From: PVC group bacterium
GTDB lineage: Bacteria; Verrucomicrobiota; Kiritimatiellia; SLAD01
Direction of reading: 5' to 3'
Length of the DNA: 37,450 nt
NCBI GenBank assembly: GCA_003562335.1
Contig: PWVE01000055.1
Location: 1-37,450, forward strand
Numbering within the stretch: position 1 is the first letter of the stretch; every line of letters begins with the position of its first letter. Positions 7,832 through 16,533 of the stretch are shown in pieces. The notes under the pieces were generated by a model. It ran no database searches and had not been told where the DNA came from. It worked only from the letters and a program-made list of their open reading frames with translations. Position numbers and translations under genes: made by a program.

Positions 7832-10258
7832 ATGACCGAGGACCTCGCCCACACCATTCAGGACACGGCGTGGCAGATACAGGATCCTGTCCTGATTTTT
7901 GCCTTAGTCATGTTGCTGATGCTACTGGCCCCAATGGGCTTCGCGCGCTTGCGGGTGCCCGGTATCGTCGGACTCATTGTGGCCGGCATTGTTGCCGGGC
8001 CACCGGGCTTTGGCTGGTTCGCGCTGGACACGACGTTTGAGCTGCTCGGCAAGGTGGGACTGCTCTATCTGATGTTTCTGGCCGGGCTGGAAATCAATCT
8101 GCGCGAATTCACCCGGCAGCGGCGGCATAGCCTGATATTTGGTGCGCTGACCTTCTTTATCCCGCAGGTCGGCGGGGCCTTGGCGGCGCGCGCCTTGTTC
8201 GGCCTATCGTGGCCTGCGTCGATTCTGCTGGCCAGCATGTTCGCCTCGCACACACTGGTGACCTACCCCATCCTGGCCCAACTCAACATCACCCGGTCCC
8301 GGGCCGTAACCACAGCCATCGGGGGCACTATTTTGACGGATTTGGCCGCGCTGTTAGTGCTCGCCATTGTCGAGCAAACCACCGCCGAAAGCCTGACTGT
8401 GGTCTTTTGGATGCGGCAGATTCTGTTACTCTTTCTGCTGGTATGGGCCATCCTGTGGGGGTTGCCTAAAGTCGGGTACTGGTTTTTTCGCCGGGCGCAA
8501 CCCGACCCCATCGCTGAATACCTGTTTATCGTGGCGGCGGCCTTTCTCAGTGCCTATGCCGCCCATTTAGCCGGGGTGGAACCGATTATCGGCGCCTTTC
8601 TGGCCGGCTTGGCCCTAGGCCCGCTGGCACCGGAAAACGGGGTGCTGCGCAACCGGATACAGTTTATGGGCCATGCCTTGTTTATTCCGTTCTTTCTCCT
8701 GTCAATCGGGATGCGGGTCGATATCACCATCCTGCTCACCGACCCGCGCGCTTGGGGCATCGCGTTGTTCATGACCATCGCCGTTCATCTGGCCAAGTGG
8801 CTGGCCGCTCAAGGTAGCGGTCGCTGGCTGGGGTATACCCGGGCGGAACGGAATTTGGTGTTCGGTATCAGCGTTAATCAAGCGGCCGCCACCTTGGCGG
8901 CCGTGCTGGTGGGCGTACGCATTGACTTGTTCGATGTGTCGATATTGAACGGCAGCATTTTGATGATTTTGGTTTCGTGCATTGTCGGTGCTTGGGCGAC
9001 CCAACGGTATGGCCGACAGGTCGCATTGGAAACCGTTCCCGTCCGGTCTGTAACCGGTGCCGGTGACCGGATACTTTTGCCGTTGAGCAACACCGATACC
9101 GCGCCCGCCTTGATTGAACTGGCTTGTGCCATGCGCCCGGCAGATTCCGCCGCACCGCTGTACCCGCTCAATGTGGCCTTGGACGGACCGGACGCAGAAC
9201 AACATCTGGCGGTCGGCGAAGCCTTGCTGGAAGCCGCCGTGGTACATGCCGTCGCCGCCGATGTTCCCGTTGAAGCGTTAACCCGGGTGGATGTCAATCG
9301 GGCTGGTGGCATCATTCGCGCCATTCGTGAAAAACGGGTACATACGGTCATTCTGGGCTGGCAACGCAGTGAACGGGGGGGGAGCCTGTTTTTTCAGAAC
9401 CTGTTGGATCAAGTGCTGGAGTTGACGCCCACCCAGCTCTTCGCCACCCGCTTGCCGCAGCCCGTCAATACCACCGCCCGTTTGATGGTCCTGCTCCCCC
9501 CGCAAGTGGAACACCAAGCCGGATTCCATGCCACCATCCAGCAAACCCGACGACTAGCCACCAATTTAGGTGCTGAGCTGTGGCTGTTCGGCAACCCTGA
9601 AATGCAGGGCACGATGGCCACCTGGCCGGACGCGGGCGCGTTGCTGGCCCATTTCCACAGCTATACCCGGTGGCGCGAATGGCCCACCTGGCTGGCGGGG
9701 CAGGTCCGCGAATCCGATATGCTGGTGATGGCACAGGCGCGGCGTGGTAGCGCGGCGTGGCACCCGCGCATCGAACGCAGTCTGCAACAACTGGACGCCG
9801 CCTATCCCCACCACAATCTACTCATCGCCTATCCGGCCCAACAGGACGCCACGCCCGTCGCGTCGGTGCCGCCGACCGAAGACACGCCCATCCAGCACGT
9901 GCTCAAGTTAGCACCCGACCTGTCGGTTGACGCCATGATCGCCCCCTTGGCGGCCCGTATGGTACCCGACGCGGCCACGCACATTGCGCAGGCCCTACAG
10001 GAACTGGAACCACTCGAACTTCAGGAAGGCATTTTCCTCCTGCACACCCACACCCCGCACGTGACGGGTACGGTAAAGGGATTGGCCTTTTCCGAATCAT
10101 CTGCAGCGGACACCCCGGACCGGTTGGTTTTTGCCCTGTTGTCCGCCAAAGACCTCTCGCCCGAAACCCACCTCCAGGCACTGGCCGCCATCGCCCGCTT
10201 GGTGCGCTCACCAGAAGAACTGGCCCAAGTCCGGGCCACGGCAATGGACAATGATTAG
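7832..10258 (+). CDS. CPA2-type cation:proton antiporter with large soluble C-terminus
   Basis: An 808-residue inner-membrane protein. Residues 18-395 contain about a dozen hydrophobic segments with CPA2 signatures: RVPGIVGLIVAGIVAGP, YLMFLAGLEINL, TAIGGTILTDLAALLVLAIV with T169-D170 at the ion site, VEPIIGAFLAGLALGPLAP, and PFFLLSIGMRVD. It should exchange Na+ or K+ for H+. Residues 400-808 are soluble and look like two universal-stress-protein-like units (LLPLSNTDTAPALIELACAMRP ... and LMVLLPPQVEHQAGFHATIQQ ...), a likely regulatory module. There is no spacer between GAGAGGG and the ATG, but an in-frame TAG at 7820 rules out an upstream start. The stop codon overlaps the last bases of the convergent TPR/NodB-like gene. 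Confidence 0.9.
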   Translation: MTEDLAHTIQDTAWQIQDPVLIFALVMLLMLLAPMGFARLRVPGIVGLIVAGIVAGPPGFGWFALDTTFELLGKVGLLYLMFLAGLEINLREFTRQRRHSLIFGALTFFIPQVGGALAARALFGLSWPASILLASMFASHTLVTYPILAQLNITRSRAVTTAIGGTILTDLAALLVLAIVEQTTAESLTVVFWMRQILLLFLLVWAILWGLPKVGYWFFRRAQPDPIAEYLFIVAAAFLSAYAAHLAGVEPIIGAFLAGLALGPLAPENGVLRNRIQFMGHALFIPFFLLSIGMRVDITILLTDPRAWGIALFMTIAVHLAKWLAAQGSGRWLGYTRAERNLVFGISVNQAAATLAAVLVGVRIDLFDVSILNGSILMILVSCIVGAWATQRYGRQVALETVPVRSVTGAGDRILLPLSNTDTAPALIELACAMRPADSAAPLYPLNVALDGPDAEQHLAVGEALLEAAVVHAVAADVPVEALTRVDVNRAGGIIRAIREKRVHTVILGWQRSERGGSLFFQNLLDQVLELTPTQLFATRLPQPVNTTARLMVLLPPQVEHQAGFHATIQQTRRLATNLGAELWLFGNPEMQGTMATWPDAGALLAHFHSYTRWREWPTWLAGQVRESDMLVMAQARRGSAAWHPRIERSLQQLDAAYPHHNLLIAYPAQQDATPVASVPPTEDTPIQHVLKLAPDLSVDAMIAPLAARMVPDAATHIAQALQELEPLELQEGIFLLHTHTPHVTGTVKGLAFSESSAADTPDRLVFALLSAKDLSPETHLQALAAIARLVRSPEELAQVRATAMDND

Positions 10259-13200
10259 AACGTGTACAGCGCAGAGCCGCTCACCGTGTGTTCGGTGTAT
10301 TCGTCGGTGGCATTGACGCTGAATTCGGTCGACAGTTTCAGTCCGCTCTCGAAGGTCCGGCTGACCGTGCCGGCAAATCCGATCATGCGTTCCCAGCCCC
10401 GACGGGGCCCGGCACCCGGCGACCAACCTTCGGCTTCGCCACGCGCCAGGGCCGTGGCAAATGCATCGCGTTCCTCCCGGCGGACGCGACTCTTTTGCAC
10501 CCCGATATGGGCACGTACCATCCCAAAGTAATTGGGATAGCTCCGCCTCAATCGCAAAAGTAGGGCATGCCGTTGATCCCAAAACGGTGTCCAATACAGG
10601 TCACTGTCGCGATCTACGGTATCGACCATATTTTCCACACCGAACCATACGTCATACCGTTCCGATAACTGCCACAAATTCTCCAACTCCCCTTTGAGCA
10701 GGGAATTGCGGTCCTCGTAGTACGCAAAATAGGCCAGTCCATTGGCATGCCAATAATCCCGGATACGCCAAATCGCGCGGACACCTAAACTGTCGAACTG
10801 CAGCACTTCGCGCGCCGAGGGCACAATCCCGCGGTGATAGCGGGCCGCCATATCAATGGCCAGTACCGGTCGCCACTGATGCTCCAACGCAAAGGTGTAG
10901 GCCGTCTCATCATCAATATTGGAGCCGTCATACGTGTAGCGCCGGACTTCGCCCAGCGTAAAGGAGCCGGAGGGATGGGTGTGGTTCAACGCCAAGCCCA
11001 CAAAATCCTTGTCGGCATCGAAACGGGTCCGCTCCACTTGGTTGGACAACACCGTACGGGTCTCCACCGTGATCCGCGAACTGCGTGAGCGGGTCACTTC
11101 CCCGTTCTCAATACGCTCTTCTTCAACGCGCTGGCTCGACCGGGACGTTTCCTGCACCTCGACAAAACGATTGGTTTCGACTGTTTGCTTGATCCGTCCA
11201 CGACCCGCCCGCACCTGCAAGCCGGTGCGCCGATTCACGTATAGACCGCCGAAAATCGATGCTTCCCGATCGTCAATCATGATATTGGCCCGGGTGATTT
11301 GGCCTTCCACCCCGATGTGCGGTCGCCGCAAGGCAATGAATCCTTCCGGTTCGCCATCCGCTCCGCGCAGGTCTTCCGCCACTTCCGGCAACGCGGCCAA
11401 GCGGCCCAAGTGACGATGGATCATACTATTAACGTTGGCCAAATCCTCTTCTGGATAGCCGTCACGCTTCAGCAGCTCCGCCTGTTCCAGCGCAAGGTGT
11501 AAACGACCGGTCAGGGCCGCGATTTCGGCCCGCATACGGCGGGCTTGGAACACGGGGTGTTGCCGATACGCCGCGCGCAACACGTCGCGCGCGGTCGCCT
11601 GACGATCCGGCTGCCAGCGTTTCAACCACAGCGCATCATCGGTCTTTAGGCTGTAGCCATGCTCGTGTTGCATAAACCCTTGACGGTATACGGTATCGGC
11701 TTCATTCAAGACCACATCCGGGACGCGAAAGGCCTCGATATTGACACGCCCTTCCTGCCCGATTTCGCCTTCGGGATAGCCCACCGAGGTGATTTTTTCT
11801 TCGTCGATGCCAAGTTCCTGCGCCAGCACAGCGCGCGACTGGCGGAACTCGCGGCGCACGCGGACTTGGTATTCCCGCAAGGTTTCCAGTCGTCCGGCTT
11901 CCGGCAACCAAACCCGGTTAACCAACGGCAATCCCCACTCCGTTTCATCTTCCGATAGCGCCGCCAATTGACCGGCCGCCCACAATCGGCTGTGGATTTC
12001 CCACTGGCCCCCGGCATGGAATTCCCGAATTTCCTCAAAAGAAGCCACTTCGCGATGGTCCGGGGAAAGGACATCGCCCGCCCCGACAAACATGGCCGCC
12101 TGTATGCCGAGATCATCCATGATCTGGGTCCCGTACCGAAAAGAATTGCGGAAGCCGCCGTCGAACGTCAGCATGGCGACCATTTCAGGGGAATAGTCGC
12201 TTAGGTCGGTTTGCTTTTCCCGGCGCTCCCCGGTCCACGCATAGCGGGCGGCGTTCACCACCCGGTTCAACCACGGGCGGCGTTCCAGCCGGTTGGCCGG
12301 CTCTTTCTGGTCGAAGAAGGACGGCAGTTCGGACGGGGTGATAAATTGGAAGCCGGCCCGGCGCAATGTCATTAGCTGTGCCCGCACCTGGCGGGCCGAG
12401 GGGAGATGTGAGAACTCGCTGGGGCTGATTCCCCCGTAGAGCAGCGTGAACACGGCTCCTTGCGAACCTTCATATTCCAACCGGTCCAACGCGTCCAGAG
12501 CCGCCATCACTTCGCCGCGCGCCAAGCAGAGCCGGGCCCAATATAAATGGCGAAAGGGATCGTTGGCGTTCAGTACGTTATAATTCTCACGTAATTGCGC
12601 TTCCGCCCGGTCCAATTGCGAGCGCCCCAAATAGGTCTCCACCAACCCGAACAGCGCCCGGCGCGCGTAGGGATTGAACTCATCGAGGACCCGCTGAAAC
12701 ACCTCTTCGGCGGCGGCAAACTGCCGGTCGGCTGCCAGCATTTCCCCGTAGAATAGATGGGTACCGATGACGCTATCGTCATAGTCCAGCGAGATACGGA
12801 CCACCCGCAGGATCTGCGCGCGGCTAAAAAGGTCGGAGCCCTGGTCCAGAATGCTTTTCATGTAAACCGCGATGCGCATGGCCAATTCCGCTTTGGCGGA
12901 ATCTTCGTCGGTATAGTCCATTAACTGACGCAAACGCGTGACGGCCTCCTCGGGGCGCTTGCCGCGGACCGCCAAGTTGGCCAGGATATTCATGGCCTCT
13001 AAGTTGCGCGCATCAATTTCCAACACCTGTTCGGCATCCGCCCGTGCCGCGTCCAAATCCCCCAGCAATACCCAGACATTGGCGCGGGCCAGCAGAAAGG
13101 TGGGATTATCGGGAATCCACTCATTGATATTGTTCCAATGCACAATGGCTTCCTCGTACTGTTCATCGGTATAGAGGGCCCAAGCCAATTCGATTTCGAC

Positions 13201-13815
13201 ATCGATCCGGTCGGGGTCCTCCGCAAACAGCGTCTGCAACAGGCGCACGGCCTTGCGATACTGTCCGCCCCACAGCCAAACGCGCGCCAGGTTGAGCCGG
13301 ATATCGTACTGCTCGGGTTCCAATTCCAAGCTGGTGATGTAAAGCTCGGCGGCCCGTTCGAACTCCGCTTCGCGCGTGGCCACTTGGGCGAGCAGGTTAT
13401 AGCCCGTAGGTTCGTTCGGCGCGATGGTGACCAACCGGTTCCAAAGATCCTCGGCCTCCTCGCGCCGATCGGTGGACCAGTACGCCCATCCCAAACTGCT
13501 CCATGCTCCGATCAGGGTAGGATCTTTTTCGATGGCTTGCTCCAGCAGGGGGATCGCCTCATCGTACAGCTCATCCTGTGCGAGCGTCATGCCCTGGAAC
13601 ATCGCGGCCATGGCCGGCGTCACGGCCAATGCGTCTTCGGCGGCTTCTTCGACCGGATCGTCTTCCCATTCAAAAAGATCGTCAAACAGCGTCGGCGACA
13701 CCTCGTCAAACGGGTTCACCCCGTCTTCCGCGAGCTCCGCCATGCTCAGTGCCGTGCACACCAGCACCGTTACCAGGCCCGCACCGGATATCACGCGCAT
13801 GTGGGCGTGGCGCAT
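10255..13815 (-). CDS. TPR - NodB-like deacetylase - beta-barrel fusion (PgaA/PgaB-like)
   Basis: A 1186-residue exported protein with a signal segment in residues 6-26. Residues 66-450 are tetratricopeptide repeats (for example PTLIGAWSSLGWAYWSTDRREEAEDLW). Residues 455-730 follow a polysaccharide-deacetylase layout: PSEFSHLPSARQVRAQLMTLRRAGFQFITPSEL, then LTFDGGFRNSF (549-559), WEIHSR (605-610) and SVGYPEGEIG (677-686). Residues 830-1186 alternate as amphipathic strands and end in LYTF, the C-terminal signature of outer-membrane barrels. E. coli divides these functions between PgaA (TPR plus porin) and PgaB (deacetylase). The NodB metal-site residues look lost: TFDD reads TFDG and the second motif-2 His is absent, so the domain may only bind glycan. 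The start overlaps the SGNH stop (TGATG). Likely role is export of an exopolysaccharide. Confidence 0.82.
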   Translation of the reverse strand: MRHAHMRVISGAGLVTVLVCTALSMAELAEDGVNPFDEVSPTLFDDLFEWEDDPVEEAAEDALAVTPAMAAMFQGMTLAQDELYDEAIPLLEQAIEKDPTLIGAWSSLGWAYWSTDRREEAEDLWNRLVTIAPNEPTGYNLLAQVATREAEFERAAELYITSLELEPEQYDIRLNLARVWLWGGQYRKAVRLLQTLFAEDPDRIDVEIELAWALYTDEQYEEAIVHWNNINEWIPDNPTFLLARANVWVLLGDLDAARADAEQVLEIDARNLEAMNILANLAVRGKRPEEAVTRLRQLMDYTDEDSAKAELAMRIAVYMKSILDQGSDLFSRAQILRVVRISLDYDDSVIGTHLFYGEMLAADRQFAAAEEVFQRVLDEFNPYARRALFGLVETYLGRSQLDRAEAQLRENYNVLNANDPFRHLYWARLCLARGEVMAALDALDRLEYEGSQGAVFTLLYGGISPSEFSHLPSARQVRAQLMTLRRAGFQFITPSELPSFFDQKEPANRLERRPWLNRVVNAARYAWTGERREKQTDLSDYSPEMVAMLTFDGGFRNSFRYGTQIMDDLGIQAAMFVGAGDVLSPDHREVASFEEIREFHAGGQWEIHSRLWAAGQLAALSEDETEWGLPLVNRVWLPEAGRLETLREYQVRVRREFRQSRAVLAQELGIDEEKITSVGYPEGEIGQEGRVNIEAFRVPDVVLNEADTVYRQGFMQHEHGYSLKTDDALWLKRWQPDRQATARDVLRAAYRQHPVFQARRMRAEIAALTGRLHLALEQAELLKRDGYPEEDLANVNSMIHRHLGRLAALPEVAEDLRGADGEPEGFIALRRPHIGVEGQITRANIMIDDREASIFGGLYVNRRTGLQVRAGRGRIKQTVETNRFVEVQETSRSSQRVEEERIENGEVTRSRSSRITVETRTVLSNQVERTRFDADKDFVGLALNHTHPSGSFTLGEVRRYTYDGSNIDDETAYTFALEHQWRPVLAIDMAARYHRGIVPSAREVLQFDSLGVRAIWRIRDYWHANGLAYFAYYEDRNSLLKGELENLWQLSERYDVWFGVENMVDTVDRDSDLYWTPFWDQRHALLLRLRRSYPNYFGMVRAHIGVQKSRVRREERDAFATALARGEAEGWSPGAGPRRGWERMIGFAGTVSRTFESGLKLSTEFSVNATDEYTEHTVSGSALYTF

Positions 13816-14540
13816 CAGCGGTCCGTGGCTCCCGGCTCGGCAAACAGATCGGCTATCAGGCGGTCGGCCAACAGATCCGCCCCGGCCCGGTTAAGGTGAA
13901 CGCCGTCCGCTTCGCGCACACGCAACGGCATCCCGTCCGGGCCCGCTACGTGCATGGAAAAAGTGCCCGGCCGCCTGCTAAATAATTCTGCGGCAGGATA
14001 AAAATCGACCTGTGACCGCTGCCCCGCCTCATCGGCCACCAGCTTGTTGATCAGTGCGATGTCATCGTTCAACCGGCTATCGCGCATCGGTGGCAATTCC
14101 AGCCAGATAACGCGCTGCTCGCTGCGCGCCGTTAATTTGTCCATCACGCGCGCCACGCGCCGGGCGTACTCGGCCGACCATTCCGCCTGTGCGCGCGGCT
14201 GGATGATACCGTCCCGGGTGCGCATGGGTTGCCGGTCGTTGGTCCCGAACCAGACCAGTGTCCATTCCGGGTTAAAGCCAGCCGTCAGCTCATCCACCCG
14301 CTCCATCCAATCGAACACGTCGAGGCGCGCCAAGCCGGATCCCAGCGATGTGACCGCGTGGGTCTCAACACCCTCCATCCGGCCCAACCGTTGCTCGAAG
14401 CTATGCGCCGGCATACGCATCATCGAGTCGCCAATTAACAAAACCCGAGCCGGCGTTGCCCATGCCGGCCATCCGGCCGCGCCCATCAATCCTACACACC
14501 AACACAGCGCCAAAAAACGTCGTTTACTAATAATGCTCAT
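13815..14540 (-). CDS. Exported SGNH/GDSL hydrolase (DUF459-like)
   Basis: A 241-residue protein with a signal peptide (ALCWCVGLMGAAGWPAWATP). The SGNH fold shows the nucleophile in LLIGDSMM (S39), the Gly block LGSGLARLD, the Asn block WFGTNDRQ, and the catalytic Asp/His pair in EADGVHLNRAG (D212/H215). This subgroup resembles DUF459 and AlgX/AlgJ-like proteins that move or remove acyl groups on exported polysaccharide. It lies between a small membrane-anchor gene (4-nt ATGA overlap upstream) and the TPR/NodB-like/barrel gene (1-nt overlap downstream), so the three are translationally coupled. An esterase or O-acyltransferase acting on the same glycan is the best inference. Confidence 0.85.
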   Translation of the reverse strand: MSIISKRRFLALCWCVGLMGAAGWPAWATPARVLLIGDSMMRMPAHSFEQRLGRMEGVETHAVTSLGSGLARLDVFDWMERVDELTAGFNPEWTLVWFGTNDRQPMRTRDGIIQPRAQAEWSAEYARRVARVMDKLTARSEQRVIWLELPPMRDSRLNDDIALINKLVADEAGQRSQVDFYPAAELFSRRPGTFSMHVAGPDGMPLRVREADGVHLNRAGADLLADRLIADLFAEPGATDR

Positions 14541-14815
14541 GGTTCATCCTCCAGCCAACCTTCAAAAATACGCCGAAATCGGTACACCCCTGTACGCGTC
14601 GCGACCGCGTTCAGCGGGGCCGTGGCGGTCATCCACGCGGTACGCACCGGTCCATACTCCCGGCGCGATGCCTCTTCGTAGATGGCCCGACCGTTCAGCA
14701 GGGCCGCCACCACGTAGAAAACGAAAAAGACCACTAACGCCTGACGAAACGGGATACCCGTGTTGGCGGCCGCGCGCCGGTCACCAATATCGATGTCGTG
14801 TTCCTCCTTACTCAT
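14537..14815 (-). CDS. Small single-pass membrane protein, partner of the SGNH hydrolase
   Basis: A 92-residue protein. I start it at ATG 14815 (MSKEEHDIDIG), preceded by AAGGAG-type sequence, rather than at the ORF-track start, which adds an Arg/Pro-rich leader. One hydrophobic segment is visible (ALVVFFVFYVVAALLNG). The rest (GPVRTAWMTATAPLNAVATRTGVYRFRRIFEGWL) resembles the N-terminal membrane-proximal part of AlgJ/DUF459-type proteins, which usually precedes the SGNH domain in the same chain. Here the anchor and the enzyme are separate genes overlapping by ATGA, so this looks like a split version. The family match is from memory. Confidence 0.7.
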   Translation of the reverse strand: MSKEEHDIDIGDRRAAANTGIPFRQALVVFFVFYVVAALLNGRAIYEEASRREYGPVRTAWMTATAPLNAVATRTGVYRFRRIFEGWLEDEP

Positions 14816-14870
14816 CGTGGGAGGGAGTCTAGGTCGCGCGCGCCGGAATCGCAAGGAGAAAGGCGAACAG

Positions 14871-15677
14871 CTATTCTCCGCGATAGCCGAGGCAGAGCGA
14901 TAGCCAGACGGCGGTCACTTCTATTGCTTCCCGTTGGTGTGGCAGGGTGTTGAAGGTGTGCTGGGCCCCCTTTACACCATGGGCGGTCACTTCGCGACCC
15001 GCCGAGCGCCAGGCATCCACATAGGCCTGCCCCTCCGTCACCGGCACGCTGGCGTCCGCTTCTCCGGTTACCACCAGCACGGGAGTCGTGCCGGGTGTCG
15101 CCACCTGCGACAACGGATCCAAGGTGCGCAATTCGTCTACAAAGGCCGCACCAACCGCCCATCCCCCCATATCCACCACGCCACCGGACCGTTCGACCCG
15201 GGCGCGATCCTCACTCGAAAGGCGATCCCACAAGCGCTGCGGTCGGGCCACGGGGTTCCACAGGGCCAGCGCACGCAGATCCGGATGCGCCGCCGCCGTC
15301 ACGGCGGCCACCAACCCACCCAAGCTGAATCCCAATAGCGCCATATAGCCAGGATCCACGTCCGTGCGTGAGCGCACATAATCGAGGGCGGCCTGCGTGT
15401 CGGCAATCTCCCGGGCTACGGTCATATCGCGAAACGCACCCGCGCTATCCCCGGACCCACGGAAATCGAAACGTAACACCCCGATACCGTGCGCCGCCAA
15501 GGCGCGCGCCAACAATACGAATAAACGCTGGCTTTCGGCCTTGTGCCCGGTGAATCCATGACAGCAGATGACAGCGGGTGCGGCCTCAAATGGCGCGTTC
15601 GCCGTATGCCAAATGCCCACCAGTTGTTCATGCTCCACGGTGAACGTAACAGGCGTTTCGGGTAAGGCCGGCCTCAT
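14871..15677 (-). CDS. Alpha/beta hydrolase (esterase/peptidase-like)
   Basis: A 268-residue cytoplasmic alpha/beta-hydrolase. The oxyanion-hole motif CCHGFTGHK (39-46) is followed by RFDFRGSGDS, the nucleophile elbow GFSLGG (S118), an acid at TGEADASVP (D208) and a His at GAQHTFN (H240), a complete triad. It resembles bacterial feruloyl-esterase and acylpeptidase-like hydrolases; the substrate cannot be read from sequence. Its ATG overlaps the stop of the rfbD-like stub as ATGA, and its Shine-Dalgarno AAGGAG lies inside the last codons of that stub. Confidence 0.86.
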   Translation of the reverse strand: MRPALPETPVTFTVEHEQLVGIWHTANAPFEAAPAVICCHGFTGHKAESQRLFVLLARALAAHGIGVLRFDFRGSGDSAGAFRDMTVAREIADTQAALDYVRSRTDVDPGYMALLGFSLGGLVAAVTAAAHPDLRALALWNPVARPQRLWDRLSSEDRARVERSGGVVDMGGWAVGAAFVDELRTLDPLSQVATPGTTPVLVVTGEADASVPVTEGQAYVDAWRSAGREVTAHGVKGAQHTFNTLPHQREAIEVTAVWLSLCLGYRGE

Positions 15678-15751
15678 CGGGCATTCTCCTTGGCGGTCGC
15701 CACCACATCCCGGCCCAACATTCCTTTAGCCCCTATGACAACAATTCGCAT
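15674..15751 (-). pseudogene. 25-codon 5' stub resembling dTDP-4-dehydrorhamnose reductase (rfbD-like)
   Basis: The frame reads MRIVVIGAKGMLGRDVVATA... and stops at TGA 15674. This is the start of an extended Rossmann SDR with the GxxGxxG motif typical of RfbD/RmlD proteins (about 290 residues), yet nothing of the remaining protein follows in any frame. The alpha/beta hydrolase begins immediately, overlapping by ATGA. A deletion fusing the rfbD head to the hydrolase is the simplest explanation. The stub keeps a start codon and now supplies the AAGGAG ribosome-binding site and translational coupling for the hydrolase. Expression of a 25-residue leader peptide is possible. Confidence 0.6.
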
Positions 15752-15765
15752 ATAGGGCGCGCGGC

Positions 15766-16533
15766 TCACGGCATGCGCAGGCTGGGTTCGGGCTCGTCCT
15801 CTTCCGTCTCTTCCAACAAGGTGGAGAGGTCCGCATGGCGGGGAATCAGCGGGGTGACGAACGCGTAGATGAAACAAGACGCACAAATGGTCAGTGCCGA
15901 GGCGACCGCCACCTGCATTTTCAAGAAGAGGAAAGTCACAAACAAGATGCAGGGAATAAACCCGATCAAGGCCTTGGTCGGCTTGGGATAACGAATATTG
16001 GAGACCTGCAGAATCAAGAACAGCAGGGTACACGTCCACACCACACTGGCCATGGGCCCACGGTGCAGTACGTAGCGCTCGGTATTAAACAAGCCTGATT
16101 CCGCCACGAAGATAAACATGGAGAGCCAGCAGGCATTGACCGTGATGGGCAACCCCTGAAAGCCGCGCTGACCGCGGAACGGGTCCTTGATCCGAAAACG
16201 CGATAACCGCATGACGCCGGATAACACAATGGCCCCGGCCAGCAGGAACCCAAGAAAACCGAATTCCTTCAACACCGCTTCATACGCCAACATAGCCGGT
16301 GCCAAACCAAAACTGGTCATGTCCACATACGTATCCAGTTCCGCCCCGAACTTGGTGGTGCCCTTAATCAGGCGCGCGACGTTGCCGTCGAATCCGTCGA
16401 GCAACATGGACAGCATAATCATTTGCGCGGCCAGCAAAAATTCGCCCTGTCCACTCAGCAGTAAACTGTAAAATCCGGCCAGCAGCGCGGCCACGGTAAA
16501 AAGGGTTGGTACAACCTGTCGCCAGGTAATCAT
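15766..16533 (-). CDS. pssA: CDP-diacylglycerol-serine O-phosphatidyltransferase
   Basis: Transfers phosphatidyl from CDP-diacylglycerol to serine in the inner membrane, making phosphatidylserine. The CDP-alcohol phosphotransferase signature D-G-x2-A-R-x8-G-x3-D-x3-D is perfect: DGNVARLIKGTTKFGAELDTYVD. About seven hydrophobic segments and a charged tail follow, giving 255 residues. The ORF-track start at 16551 is a TTG; I prefer ATG 16533 (MITWRQ), which overlaps the psd stop as ATGA and has GGAAAG upstream. Its product is the substrate of Psd, encoded just upstream in the same operon. Confidence 0.9.
   Translation of the reverse strand: MITWRQVVPTLFTVAALLAGFYSLLLSGQGEFLLAAQMIMLSMLLDGFDGNVARLIKGTTKFGAELDTYVDMTSFGLAPAMLAYEAVLKEFGFLGFLLAGAIVLSGVMRLSRFRIKDPFRGQRGFQGLPITVNACWLSMFIFVAESGLFNTERYVLHRGPMASVVWTCTLLFLILQVSNIRYPKPTKALIGFIPCILFVTFLFLKMQVAVASALTICASCFIYAFVTPLIPRHADLSTLLEETEEDEPEPSLRMP

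Noticed and set aside
13138-13899. 253-aa plus-strand ORF opposite the TPR region
   Set aside because: Antisense shadow of the TPR gene; His/Gln/Arg-rich with no family features.
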